From Parageobacillus caldoxylosilyticus NBRC 107762 (lineage in GTDB: Bacteria; Bacillota; Bacilli; Bacillales; Anoxybacillaceae), in NCBI RefSeq assembly GCF_000632715.1, contig NZ_BAWO01000004.1, forward strand, positions 62,001-126,000: a stretch of 64,000 nucleotides of DNA, read 5' to 3'. The notes beneath the pieces were generated by a model. It saw nothing but the letters and a program-made list of their open reading frames with translations, was not told where the DNA came from and searched no databases. Position 1 is the stretch's first letter; each line of letters starts with the position of its first letter. Shown one piece after another: positions 8,082 through 16,833 of the stretch. Position numbers and translations under genes: made by a program.

Positions 8082-9680
8082 ATGATTATCGAAGGGCAAT
8101 TATACGGACGGAGTGTGAAAATGTTCGCTGAAAGACCATCTAACGTATATGAAATGTTGGTCGATTCGGCGAAAAAATTTCCGACAAAAGAAGCGCTTAT
8201 TAAAGACGATGTACGCTTAAATTATACGGAGTTAAAAAAACAAGTAGATATAGTGGCTGATAACTTAATTCAGAAGCAAGTAAAAAAAGGGGATAGAATC
8301 GCGCTATTGCTCGGAAATGAAATAGAATTTGTTTTAACTGTGCTAGCATGTGCTAAAATTGGCGCTGTTTTTGTGCCGCTTAACACAAAGCTTACAGCGA
8401 ACGAACTGATATATATGATTACAAACTCTGGGGCAAAGATTCTGATAACGGATAGCAGACTTGTTAAACCATTAGAAGACTGGTTGATCAACAGCAAATT
8501 TATTCCATACTGCTATTTAATCGATGATCATCAACCGTTGAAAAATATGTACTCGTTTAAAAATGAGCTTCTAAAAGAACCCCTTGAATCTGAACCCGTA
8601 TATACGGCGCCATTAGAAACAGAAGCGCTTTATATCATGTACACTTCTGGAACAACCGGACTGCCAAAAGGAGCTGTCGGCAGCCATATTAACGCCATCC
8701 ACAGCTGTCTGAGCTACAAATATGTTTTAAATACAGATCATCATGTGCGCACCTTAATTGCTGTTCCGCTATTTCATGTTACAGGCCTTATTGGCCAGCT
8801 TCTCCATGTAATTTTAGTAGGTGGGACAGCAGTCTTAATGGATCGTTATCGAACGGAACCATTTATTCGATTAATAAATGCTGAAAAGATTACTTTTTTA
8901 TTTAATGTGCCGACAATCTATATCATGATGATGTCTCATCCATTATTTAAATCTTTTTCTTATGATTTTGTACAAATAGTTGCGTATGGCGGCGCCCCTA
9001 TGTCCAAGGAAACCATCAAACAATTAAAAACCTATTTTCCAAACGCTTCCATGCATAACGCCTATGGCGCTACTGAGACAACTTCGCCGACCACTATAAT
9101 GCCTAAGAATTATCCTGTTGAAAAAACAAGTTCTGTGGGATTACCTGTTCCAGTGGCTGACTTAAAAATAGTCAATGACCATGGTGCTGATTGCGGCCCA
9201 GCTGAAATCGGCGAATTGTATATTAAAGGACCAATGGTGATTAAGGAATACTGGAATAATAAAGAGGCTAACCTCACTTCTTTTAGCGAAGACGGCTATT
9301 GGAAATCTGGTGATATTGCTTATATTGATCAAGATGGCTTTGTTTATATTATGGATCGGAAAAAAGATGTGATTAATCGCGGCGGTGAGAAGATATATTC
9401 AGTCGAGATTGAAAATATTTTATATGCTCATCCAAAAATTCTTGAGGCCGCAGTGGTAGGAGTTAAAGATCCCTTGTTTGGAGAAGAAGTAAAAGCCTAT
9501 ATCGTGAAAAAGCCAGGCGAGGAACTAACTGAAGAAGAAGTGATTGCTTTTGCACGCAAATACCTTTCTGAATTTAAAGTCCCAAAACAAGTAGAATTCA
9601 TTGAAGAACTCCCTCGAAATCCTGGGGGAAAAATCTTAAAAAATAAACTGATTGAGATGTCCATGACAAATAAATCATGA
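8082..9680 (+). CDS. Acyl-CoA synthetase, AMP-forming (LvaE-like)
   Basis: About 530 aa, class I adenylate-forming ligase. The P-loop-like motif YTSGTTGLPKG, the A5 motif HNAYGATETTSP, the A7/A8 region SGDIAYIDQDGFVYIMDRKKD and the catalytic lysine motif PRNPGGKILK at the C-terminus are all intact. It activates a carboxylic acid to the CoA thioester. An ATG directly abuts the SDR stop at 8049, but the ATG at 8082 has a G-rich RBS in front and begins where homologous ligases begin, so I chose it. It is the second gene of the sigma-54 operon and would supply the CoA thioester for the SDR, kinase and dehydrogenase. Confidence 0.9.
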   Translation: MIIEGQLYGRSVKMFAERPSNVYEMLVDSAKKFPTKEALIKDDVRLNYTELKKQVDIVADNLIQKQVKKGDRIALLLGNEIEFVLTVLACAKIGAVFVPLNTKLTANELIYMITNSGAKILITDSRLVKPLEDWLINSKFIPYCYLIDDHQPLKNMYSFKNELLKEPLESEPVYTAPLETEALYIMYTSGTTGLPKGAVGSHINAIHSCLSYKYVLNTDHHVRTLIAVPLFHVTGLIGQLLHVILVGGTAVLMDRYRTEPFIRLINAEKITFLFNVPTIYIMMMSHPLFKSFSYDFVQIVAYGGAPMSKETIKQLKTYFPNASMHNAYGATETTSPTTIMPKNYPVEKTSSVGLPVPVADLKIVNDHGADCGPAEIGELYIKGPMVIKEYWNNKEANLTSFSEDGYWKSGDIAYIDQDGFVYIMDRKKDVINRGGEKIYSVEIENILYAHPKILEAAVVGVKDPLFGEEVKAYIVKKPGEELTEEEVIAFARKYLSEFKVPKQVEFIEELPRNPGGKILKNKLIEMSMTNKS

Positions 9681-10019
9681 CAGATATTATTTAGAAATAA
9701 AACCATTCCTAAACGATTACAAGAAATGGCTTCTGTCTATCCCAAACAACATTTATGGTATTTGAAGATAAAAACGAAACTTCTGATCAAACGTTTTAGG
9801 AGAAAATGCGGCGTCCAGTGAAGCTGAATATGTTATTAATCAGCAGTTTTGAAAGCGTTATCAAAAATATGCCTGATGAAATGAGAGACGAATCCATTTT
9901 ACGCTTTCGTTGTTCTATAAGGATGGATACAATATTTCTCCTCAGGCAAAGATAAGCTTGAAAAGTTCAAAATTCCAGAGACGGTTCATTTTACAAATGT
10001 CAGAGAGCTTGGAAGAGGT
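9681..10019. other. Gene-free stretch with possible decayed coding sequence
   Basis: Short peptides in changing plus-strand frames (for example QYFSSGKDKLEKFKIPETVHFTNV, read up to the permease remnant) suggest an old reading frame broken by frameshifts and stops. I could not assign it to a family. It has no promoter or RBS that I can see. Confidence 0.35.
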
Positions 10020-10290
10020 TTTATAATCAAATCTTCTAGTAGTGCCAGTCAAATTATTTTACAGTGCCCTTTTTATGCAGGGATTATGGAGATGATGTCC
10101 ACATCTGGATTAGCCGAATGGTTATCTAACTTGTTTACTAAGTTCTCCATCCATGAAACACTCCCGTTATTCGGGCAATCCCGCTGCTTGCCATCGCGGG
10201 TCTCAGAATCAGAGATATTATGGGGTTTACCACTATATGTAGGTATAGTTGCGTCTGTATTTATGCTAATTTTATATAAAAAACATTAAA
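10020..10290 (+). pseudogene. Remnant of an AtoE-type short-chain fatty acid permease
   Basis: The frame around 10030-10165 reads IIKSSSSASQIILQCPFYAGIMEMMSTSGLAEWLSN..., very close to the conserved QFPFYAGIMGMM-SGLAE segment of AtoE-family transporters. After HETLPLF the frame changes; the next frame reads AIPLLAIAGLRIRDIMGFT, the family's C-terminal segment, and a third frame ends in VGIVASVFMLILYKKH. The conserved PSGGGQW region between them is missing. So the 5' part is lost, there is an internal deletion of some 60 codons, and frameshifts are present. It is dead. Its place right after the acyl-CoA synthetase suggests it once imported the substrate of the sigma-54 pathway. Confidence 0.8.
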
Positions 10291-10316
10291 CATATCCTCT
10301 TAACATAAAGATTTAA

Positions 10317-10354
10317 AAAACCAGCGCATGCAGAAAAGCGCTGGTTTTTTCTTT
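10317..10354. terminator. Terminator downstream of glyS
   Basis: AACCAGCGC/GCGCTGGTT forms a GC-rich stem flanked by A on one side and T on the other; it serves glyS on the minus strand and could stop read-through from the left. Confidence 0.8.
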
Positions 10355-10357
10355 CCT

Positions 10358-11740
10358 TTAAAATTGTATCTTTTCTTCCAAAAAGCTTTTTAGCTCCGCA
10401 ATCGGAATGCGCACTTGCTCCATCGTGTCGCGGTCGCGCACCGTCACCATGCCGTCCTGTTCGGAATCAAAGTCGTACGTGATGCAGAACGGGGTGCCGA
10501 TTTCATCTTGACGGCGGTAGCGTTTGCCGATCGAACCGGACTCGTCATAATCCACCATGAAATATTTCGACAGGTCTTCATAAATGCGGCGCGCGCCTTC
10601 CGATAGCTTTTTCGACAGCGGGAAGACGGCTGCTTTATAAGGGGCAAGCGCCGGATGCAAATGCATCACCGTCCGTGTCGTGCCGTCTTCGAGCTCCTCT
10701 TCGTCATAGGCGTCAATCATAAACGCGAGCGTGACGCGGTCCGCGCCAAGAGACGGCTCAATGCAGTAAGGGACGTACCGTTCATTCGTTTCCTGATCGA
10801 GATAATGGAAATCTTCGCCGGAATATTCCATATGCCGTTTCAAATCGTAATCGGTTCGCGACGCGATGCCCCACAGCTCGCCCCAGCCGAACGGGAATTT
10901 GTACTCGATATCCGTCGTCGCGTTGCTGTAGTGCGACAGCTCTTCCTTCGTATGGTCGCGGAGGCGGATATTTTCCTCTTTCATCCCTAATGACAACAGC
11001 CATTGTTTGCAAAACTGTTTCCAGTAATTAAACCATTGCAACTCTTCGCCAGGCTTGCAGAAAAACTCAAGCTCCATTTGTTCAAATTCGCGGGTGCGGA
11101 ACGTAAAGTTGCCTGGCGTAATTTCATTGCGGAAGCTTTTGCCGATTTGCGCGATGCCAAACGGCAGCTTCTTTCTCATTGTGCGCTGCACGTTTTTAAA
11201 GTTGACGAAAATGCCTTGCGCCGTTTCCGGACGCAAATAAATCTCATTGGCACTCGATTCGGTGACGCCTTGATATGTTTTAAACATTAAGTTAAATTGG
11301 CGCACGTTCGTGAAATCATGGCTGCCGCATTCCGGGCACACGATGTGATGCTCTCGAATAAGCTCTTCCATTTTCTCAAACGGAAGTCCGTCGACCACGA
11401 TTTCGATTCCTTTTTCTTTTAGCGCATTTTCAATCAGCTTGTCGGCGCGGTGGCGCGCTTTGCACTGTTTGCAGTCGACCATTGGATCGTTGAAGTTGCC
11501 TAAATGGCCGGACGCTTCCCACGTTTTCGGGTTCATTAAAATCGCCGCATCCAAGCCGACGTTATACGGGGATTCCTGGACAAATTTTTTCCACCATGCC
11601 CGCTTAATGTTATTTTTTAATTCCGTTCCTAACGGGCCGTAATCCCATGTGTTCGCCAAACCGCCGTAAATTTCTGAACCAGGAAAGACAAAGCCGCGAT
11701 GTTTGGCGTGGGCTACGATTTCTTCCATTGTTGCTGCCAT
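10358..11740 (-). CDS. glyS: Glycyl-tRNA synthetase, single-chain homodimeric class II
   Basis: 460 aa. Charges tRNA-Gly in the cytosol. The N-terminal class II core ([23 protein letters not shown]), the CxxC-type zinc-like motifs (CKQCKARH and CPECGSH), motif 2 ([25 protein letters not shown]) and motif 3 ([13 protein letters not shown]) are present, then the anticodon-binding domain to the end. This is the archaeal/eukaryotic-like single-chain type, not the GlyQ/GlyS tetramer of B. subtilis. An upstream in-frame ATG at 11779 exists, but the GGAGGA before the ATG at 11740 marks the start. A T-box leader controls it. Confidence 0.95.
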   Translation of the reverse strand: MAATMEEIVAHAKHRGFVFPGSEIYGGLANTWDYGPLGTELKNNIKRAWWKKFVQESPYNVGLDAAILMNPKTWEASGHLGNFNDPMVDCKQCKARHRADKLIENALKEKGIEIVVDGLPFEKMEELIREHHIVCPECGSHDFTNVRQFNLMFKTYQGVTESSANEIYLRPETAQGIFVNFKNVQRTMRKKLPFGIAQIGKSFRNEITPGNFTFRTREFEQMELEFFCKPGEELQWFNYWKQFCKQWLLSLGMKEENIRLRDHTKEELSHYSNATTDIEYKFPFGWGELWGIASRTDYDLKRHMEYSGEDFHYLDQETNERYVPYCIEPSLGADRVTLAFMIDAYDEEELEDGTTRTVMHLHPALAPYKAAVFPLSKKLSEGARRIYEDLSKYFMVDYDESGSIGKRYRRQDEIGTPFCITYDFDSEQDGMVTVRDRDTMEQVRIPIAELKSFLEEKIQF

Positions 11741-11784
11741 CTTCGCTTCCTCCTCCACATTGCTTTTTTTCGAAAACAAAACGC

Positions 11785-11990
11785 CCTCGCCACTAGGCCT
11801 GATGCCTAGGGACGAGAGCGTGACTCCCGCGGTTCCACCCTAGTTGATGCGATCGTCTCGCATCCACTTTTTGAACGAGCAACTCCGGACTGCCGTTTCA
11901 TTAACCATCTTCACCGGGCTTCCACCATCCCCGGCTCGCTAGCGAAGAGAGGGTTAACTACTATTGGTCCATCATCGTTACCATATATCC
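11785..11990 (-). promoter_or_regulatory. T-box riboswitch of glyS
   Basis: On the minus strand the T-box signature AGGGTGGAACCGCGGG (11827-11842) is intact, followed by the terminator hairpin (CCCTAGGC...GCCTAGTGG..., then TTTTGTTTT) at about 11781-11822. The upstream half forms the specifier stem I region. Uncharged tRNA would stabilise the antiterminator and switch on glyS. The amino acid specificity is taken from the gene, not from reading the specifier codon. Confidence 0.93.
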
Positions 11991-12002
11991 ATTTTGCTAA
12001 TT

Positions 12003-12032
12003 ATAATAGCAAAATCGCAAAACGCTCGTCAA
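12003..12032 (-). promoter_or_regulatory. Sigma-A promoter of the T-box/glyS transcript
   Basis: On the minus strand TTGACG, an 18-base spacer and TATTAT lie just upstream of the T-box leader. Confidence 0.6.
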
Positions 12033-12048
12033 TGGCCCGCCGCATTTT

Positions 12049-12873
12049 TTACACGCGATTTTGCAGCTCGGCCAGCCTAGATACGATCGGAGACCCGTCC
12101 CATATCACTTCGCTGTTGGAGCGCCGCTTTTTCACCTCCGGCTCTTCAAGGAGCAGCCAAAAGTTTTTCATCGGCAAGTCGCCAAGCCCATGCTTTTCAC
12201 TTAACCGGTTTAAGTACATGCGCCGCTTGTCATTCATCTGTCGCGACAAGTTGTCGCCGTTGTCCGCAAAAGCGTACAATACGCTCGCCACCGCGACACG
12301 TTTGACGCGACACGCCGCGGACACGCGTAAAAAAAAGTCCCAGTCCCAATAATGGTGAACATACGGATCGAAGTAGCCGAGACAGTCATGAATCGCTTTT
12401 CGGTACAAACTCCCCGACGGCACATAAGTCGAAAATTTCCGCATCGCTTCCCGGTCATATTCATAAGCGAATAAAAAGCGGGCCGTCGGGATGCGCTGAT
12501 TGTTTTCGACTCGATAATGGAAAATTTCCACATCAGAATAGACAAAATCGGCATCCGCGATTTCTGTCACCATCCGCTCCATATGAGACGGAAGCAGTAA
12601 ATCATCGTCATCGCAAAGCATGACAAACTCCCCGTTTGCCGCTTTCACGCCGATATTTCTCGCCTCGACATGTCCGATATTGTCGCGACAATGAATGAGA
12701 TGGACATCGAGTTCCGGGTATAGCGCGACAATGTCGTCGACGCGCTCGCCGTCGTCATTGATAAGGACGACTTCAAAATGCCGATACGTTTGCCTGCTTA
12801 ATGACTCTAATAGCTCCGCGAGCGGGTGCGGACGATTATAGGTAGGAACGACAACCGATACAAGGGGACGCAA
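12049..12873 (-). CDS. Family 2 (GT-A) glycosyltransferase
   Basis: 274 aa. The start VSVVVPTYNRPHPLAELLESL, the nucleotide-binding INDDGE and the DxD-like motif LCDDDDLLLPSH (residues about 90-100) define a GT2 inverting glycosyltransferase. A WDWDFFLRV segment near residue 175 fits the acceptor/ED-type catalytic region. No membrane helices, so cytosolic or peripheral. The start appears to be TTG with an AGAGAGGCGG upstream. It is a single gene with no partner that hints at the polymer; cell wall, spore coat or surface polysaccharide are all possible. Donor and acceptor cannot be read from the sequence. Confidence 0.85.
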   Translation of the reverse strand: MRPLVSVVVPTYNRPHPLAELLESLSRQTYRHFEVVLINDDGERVDDIVALYPELDVHLIHCRDNIGHVEARNIGVKAANGEFVMLCDDDDLLLPSHMERMVTEIADADFVYSDVEIFHYRVENNQRIPTARFLFAYEYDREAMRKFSTYVPSGSLYRKAIHDCLGYFDPYVHHYWDWDFFLRVSAACRVKRVAVASVLYAFADNGDNLSRQMNDKRRMYLNRLSEKHGLGDLPMKNFWLLLEEPEVKKRRSNSEVIWDGSPIVSRLAELQNRV

Positions 12874-12903
12874 GCCTGTTCACCGCCTCTCTTTTTCTCC
12901 ACA

Positions 12904-12955
12904 CAAAAAAGAAGGAGCAATTATCCTTAAAGGTATAGCTCCTTCCCTTTTTTGT
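12904..12955 (-). terminator. Terminator of the MFS transporter gene
   Basis: AAGGAGC and GCTCCTT form a long stem just after the stop of the transporter gene, with T-runs in both directions. Confidence 0.7.
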
Positions 12956-12961
12956 CAACTG

Positions 12962-14158
12962 TTATGCCAGCTCTTGCTGCTTCGTCTCTTTGCCTAGCAC
13001 CCAGACGGCGATTACGCCAATAAACACTGACAGGCAAAACACCGCGAAAATGGTGGTGATCGCGGTATGCTGGGCGACAAGATAGCCGACAAAAATCGGA
13101 CCTAAAATGCCGCCAAGACGGCCAAACGATGCGGCCATCCCTGCTCCTGTGCCGCGAATGGACGTCGGATACTGCTCCGGCGTATAGGCATATAACGCCC
13201 CCCAAGCGCCAAGGTTGAAAAAGGAAAGCAAAATGCCCGAAGTCATCAGCTGTGCAAGGGAGTCGGCGTTTCCAAAGAAGTACGCGCTGACGGCGGTGCC
13301 GATTAAGTACGTGACGAGCACAAATTTCCGACCCGCTCGTTCAATGAGCCATGCGGCGCTGAAGTAGCCCGGCAACTGCGCCAGCGTCATAATCAAGACA
13401 TATTCGAAACTTTTAATGAGACTGAACCCTTTCATCACGATCACGCTTGGCAGCCATAAAAACATGCCGTAATACGAGAAGACGACGCAAAACCAAAGCA
13501 CCCACAGCATGATCGTTTCTTTACGATAAGGAGTCGACCAAACTTTCACGATATTGTCCCATACCGTTTCTTCTTTCCGCACGCCCGCAAACCGCGGCGA
13601 ATCCGGCAAACCCCAGCGCAAATAGAGCGCGTACAGCGTTGGGACGGTCGCAAGCAGCAACGCCATTTGCCATCCGTATTTCGGAATGACAAAGTACGAA
13701 ATGAAAGCCGAGACAAGCCAGCCTCCCGCCCAAAAGCTTTCGAGCAGGACAACGACACGTCCCCTGTCTTTCGCTGGGACACTTTCTGCGACAAGCGTCG
13801 ATGCGACCGGCAATTCGCCGCCCAAGCCCATGCCGATGAGAAAGCGCAGCACTAAAAACGCCGCCAATGTCGTCGTCAAAGCAGATAGCCCGCTGCCGAC
13901 GGAAAACAATAAAAGCGTCAAAATGAATACATTTTTTCTGCCGATCCGATCGGCTAACAAGCCAAATAAAAGCGCGCCGACCGCCATTCCGATCGAGTTG
14001 ACGCTGCCAATCCAGCCCATTTGTTCCACCGTCAACCCCCAATCTTTTTGCAACGCCGCCATAATAAACGACAACATGCCGACATCCATCGCGTCAAACA
14101 GCCAGCCAAGTCCGGCCACTCCTAACAGCTTCCGCTGCGAAATTGCCTTTTGATTCAT
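12962..14158 (-). CDS. niaP: MFS transporter, NiaP-like (probable niacin uptake)
   Basis: 398 aa, 12 predicted membrane helices of the major facilitator superfamily. The conserved loop 2-3 motif appears as GLLADRIGRKN near residue 65, with its C-half copy ERAGRK near 270. PESxRG-like loops are replaced by LPDSPRF at the middle loop. Overall it resembles B. subtilis NiaP (YceI) in length and motifs. An inverted repeat matching the NiaR (niacin repressor) operator type lies 20 bases upstream of the start, which supports niacin over sugar or aromatic acid as substrate. Both points are family knowledge plus inference. Confidence 0.75.
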   Translation of the reverse strand: MNQKAISQRKLLGVAGLGWLFDAMDVGMLSFIMAALQKDWGLTVEQMGWIGSVNSIGMAVGALLFGLLADRIGRKNVFILTLLLFSVGSGLSALTTTLAAFLVLRFLIGMGLGGELPVASTLVAESVPAKDRGRVVVLLESFWAGGWLVSAFISYFVIPKYGWQMALLLATVPTLYALYLRWGLPDSPRFAGVRKEETVWDNIVKVWSTPYRKETIMLWVLWFCVVFSYYGMFLWLPSVIVMKGFSLIKSFEYVLIMTLAQLPGYFSAAWLIERAGRKFVLVTYLIGTAVSAYFFGNADSLAQLMTSGILLSFFNLGAWGALYAYTPEQYPTSIRGTGAGMAASFGRLGGILGPIFVGYLVAQHTAITTIFAVFCLSVFIGVIAVWVLGKETKQQELA

Positions 14159-14178
14159 GTCAATCCCCCTATTATTAC

Positions 14179-14194
14179 AAGTGTAAAGACACTT
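14179..14194 (-). promoter_or_regulatory. NiaR-like operator upstream of niaP
   Basis: AAGTGT-AAAG-ACACTT is a perfect 6-base inverted repeat with 4-base centre, like the GTGT/ACAC core of NiaR (YrxA) sites in Bacillales. It sits in the probable promoter/leader of the transporter gene. Confidence 0.55.
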
Positions 14195-14279
14195 TCTTAC
14201 CTCATTATAGGGGGTTTTAGCTGTTTATTCAATAAAGATGGTGTTTAGTTTTATCATGGAAATATGGGCAGTTTTTGAT

Positions 14280-14615
14280 TTATAGATGTTTGGATATGAT
14301 GTTCTGCATGAGCAAAGACATTCCCCAGGCGCCGATGCCAAGGGCAATAGATACGATCAGGGGAAAAGAAGCCCTTAAACATAAGGCTGTGACTAGCAGC
14401 AAAAAAGTGGTTGCCGGAAATCCCCATAATACGCCAAATAAAAATTTACTTAAATGTTGTGTTTCCTCCCCTTGGAAATACAACCAACATAAACTTAATA
14501 AACTGACTAGCGGCAATGCCGCGATTATTCCCCCGAACTTCGGATATATTTTTGCTACTTCTGTGATAATACTAATCAAAACAGCGGAAACGATTACTTT
14601 AACTAACGCAAACAT
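14280..14615 (-). CDS. DUF3147 family small membrane protein
   Basis: 111 aa, about four hydrophobic helices, with the conserved EVAKIYPKFGGIIAALPLVSLLSL segment of DUF3147/YdeC-type proteins. Function unknown. Its start overlaps the end of the upstream MarR-family gene by 13 bases, so the regulator and the membrane protein are made together; a small efflux or permease role controlled by the regulator is possible but not shown. Confidence 0.75.
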   Translation of the reverse strand: MFALVKVIVSAVLISIITEVAKIYPKFGGIIAALPLVSLLSLCWLYFQGEETQHLSKFLFGVLWGFPATTFLLLVTALCLRASFPLIVSIALGIGAWGMSLLMQNIISKHL

Positions 14616-15028
14616 TTTTTTGCTCCTTCACTGAGAATCGCAAACGCTTTTCGAATCAGTTCGGCATCGCATGGATCCATTTGTACCAGAACTTTTTTTA
14701 ATTTTTCTTTGTCTAATCGGGTATGCCGATATAAGATGTGCCTTCCTTCCTCCGTTAACACAACAAATACTTTTCTCTCATCAAGACTGCCTCTTTTTTT
14801 ACTAACCAATCCTTTTTTTATCAACCGCTTTGTATGTTCGGAAGCCGTGTTATGAGATACTGCCAAATGTTCTGCTAAATCTCCAATTGTCGCCTCTCCG
14901 TTTTTTTCAATATACTGCAATAAGCGAATGGCTTGATGTGTAAGATTGTCCTTGTTTGTATAGTGCAGCAAGTAATAAATATCGGTCCATTGCTCGTTAA
15001 TCATTTCGATCATGTCGTCAATCTGCAT
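14603..15028 (-). CDS. MarR-family transcriptional regulator
   Basis: 141 aa winged-helix regulator. The recognition helix region TIGDLAEHLAVSHNTASEHTKRLIKKGLVSKKRG and the wing DERKVFVVLTEEG are clear at residues 55-105. It is the first gene of a two-gene operon with the DUF3147 protein and likely represses its own promoter: the upstream 15029-15085 is AT-rich with ATATCTTAATATACGATAT, a palindrome-like block that would suit a MarR dimer. Confidence 0.85.
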   Translation of the reverse strand: MQIDDMIEMINEQWTDIYYLLHYTNKDNLTHQAIRLLQYIEKNGEATIGDLAEHLAVSHNTASEHTKRLIKKGLVSKKRGSLDERKVFVVLTEEGRHILYRHTRLDKEKLKKVLVQMDPCDAELIRKAFAILSEGAKKCLR

Positions 15029-15090
15029 CTTTATCGCTCCTCCTTTAAATATATCTTAATATACGATATAATCTTAAGTAAAGATATAAT

Positions 15091-15122
15091 AAAAAGAGGA
15101 TAAGCCATTGACTTATCCCCTA
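15091..15122 (-). terminator. Terminator of rocB
   Basis: GGATAAG and CTTATCC pair around a short loop, followed on the minus strand by CTCTTTTTAT, 12 bases after the rocB stop. Confidence 0.75.
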
Positions 15123-15133
15123 GTTATGCCAGA

Positions 15134-16753
15134 TTATCTTGCAAATACTTCTTTAATTGTATACTCCAACCACGCTTTCACCGTCGTAAACGCAAACGGA
15201 ACATTGAGGCGTTCTGTCCATTGGTGGGCGTCACGCCCGACTGGACCGACATTGAGCACCGGAACTTGAAATTTCGCCAGCGCGTCAAGCGGCAAATCAT
15301 AGCCGCGGTTCCAGAGCGGCATATTGTCGGTAAGCCCTCGCAAGGAAGCAGGCGACTGCTGCAGACCGACGTAGCTTAAGTCGGAGATGCCGCCGAAATA
15401 ATGCTGCTGCACGAGCGAAACTCCATGTGTTTCTTGCGCATACGTTTTTAGCTTGGCAACAAGCTGCCCGATAAGCGGATCGGCGCTGGAATTGACGGCA
15501 GGATAATATGGCGGCGCGTAAAACAGGACGATCATCGGCGCGAAAGCTTTGCAAAGCATCGCCAGCTGATCGACGAGCGCGATCGTCTTCTCGCGTTCGT
15601 CTTTGTTCGTATTCTTCGCCAAAATGTTGGCTTCCAGCTCCTCCACTTTTATCTTTCCAAACATCTCTACCGCTTTTTTTCTTAGCTCGGCAAACGTCCA
15701 TACATGGACAGCAAGCGATGTTGGCGACGATTGTTCCAGCTTGGCGAAGCGGGATGCCTGAACGTGGTACCGTTCTTCGATTCGTTTCGCCGCGCGCTTA
15801 GCCACTTCCACAAGCGAGCTCGTCACGTCATCGAGCGATTTTTGCTGCAAAAACAAATTAAATAATGTCACGGCGCGATGCGGTATTTGTACGGAGTAAT
15901 CCTCTTTCAAATCGGTTTGCCACAAATTCGTCGGCGGCGGGCTGACTTCCCCGCTAAACACTTCGCAAAAATCGGTGTTTAACTCCAGCTCCGCCGCGAT
16001 TTGCGACACCATAAAATTCGCGTTCAACCCGGCAAGCGGCTCGCCGACATGTGTTTCTTTCCCGTAACAATAAAAGCCCGGCAGCACTTTTCCAATCGAA
16101 CCGGTATAAATATAATTCGTTTTGTCGCCCGGATAGCGCGTAAACATTGGCTCTGAATTCAAGACAAGCCGATACGTTAGGCCATATGTTTCTGCCATCT
16201 CCATAAGCACCGGCACCGCCGCGCGCATTCCGACCGAATTCACTTCCTCATCGGGAACGGTAAGGAGCAGTAAATTTCCATCAAACTTTCCGTGGCACGC
16301 TTGCTCGATCAGCGCCATATGAAGAGCAAGACCGCACTTCATATCCATCACGCCGCGGCCAAACAGCCATTCTCCTGCTTCCATGTCCGCCTGCACGTCC
16401 GCAGGAAGCTGCGGTTTCTGTTCGTAAAACCGCTTCGTCAGCTCCTCTGGCGAAAAGGCGGCATCCTTCCATGCTCCGTAATCTTGCACATCGACGACAT
16501 CAAAGTGGCTGAGAAGAATGACGGTGTCGCGCACTTGTTCCGCTTTTTTTACAAGCGCTGTTACAAAATAGCGTCCGTCCCCAGTCGGGTGCAATTGGAC
16601 AAGTTCATTAATTCCCCGGAAATAATCAAGGGTGAGCAGTTGGTCCGCTATATATTGCGCCAGCCGCACTTCCGCTTCTGTCCCGCTGATGCTTGGATAT
16701 TGGACTAAGCGACAAAGCAGTTGTTTCAATTGCTCGGTTGTTTGCCATTTCAT
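15134..16753 (-). CDS. rocB: M20-family peptidase RocB (arginine utilisation protein)
   Basis: About 539 aa. M20/M25/M40 zinc-peptidase motifs are present: HFDVVD near residue 85, GRGVMDMKCGLALHMALIEQA near 135, and the catalytic/metal DEEVN near 170; the long insert is typical of RocB. RocB belongs to the arginine/ornithine degradation genes of B. subtilis, but its reaction is not known; a peptidase or deacylase acting on an arginine-derived compound is likely. It is alone here, not with rocA/D/F. Two ATG codons lie two codons apart; the second has the better spacing from the GGGGG. Confidence 0.82.
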   Translation of the reverse strand: MKWQTTEQLKQLLCRLVQYPSISGTEAEVRLAQYIADQLLTLDYFRGINELVQLHPTGDGRYFVTALVKKAEQVRDTVILLSHFDVVDVQDYGAWKDAAFSPEELTKRFYEQKPQLPADVQADMEAGEWLFGRGVMDMKCGLALHMALIEQACHGKFDGNLLLLTVPDEEVNSVGMRAAVPVLMEMAETYGLTYRLVLNSEPMFTRYPGDKTNYIYTGSIGKVLPGFYCYGKETHVGEPLAGLNANFMVSQIAAELELNTDFCEVFSGEVSPPPTNLWQTDLKEDYSVQIPHRAVTLFNLFLQQKSLDDVTSSLVEVAKRAAKRIEERYHVQASRFAKLEQSSPTSLAVHVWTFAELRKKAVEMFGKIKVEELEANILAKNTNKDEREKTIALVDQLAMLCKAFAPMIVLFYAPPYYPAVNSSADPLIGQLVAKLKTYAQETHGVSLVQQHYFGGISDLSYVGLQQSPASLRGLTDNMPLWNRGYDLPLDALAKFQVPVLNVGPVGRDAHQWTERLNVPFAFTTVKAWLEYTIKEVFAR

Positions 16754-16794
16754 ACCCATCCCCCATTGCCATCATTATTTCTTTTATTTTAGCA

Positions 16795-16833
16795 AAAAAA
16801 ATAACGCCGCAACCTATCGTCATTGCGGCGCTA
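16795..16833 (-). terminator. Terminator of the sucrose operon
   Basis: GCGCCGCAATGACG...TTGCGGCGTTATTTTTTTT on the minus strand directly after sacA: GC stem and T-run. Confidence 0.85.

Noticed and set aside
10358-11779. Many long antisense frames across glyS
   Set aside because: They are shadows of a GC-rich conserved gene; none has an RBS or recognisable motif.
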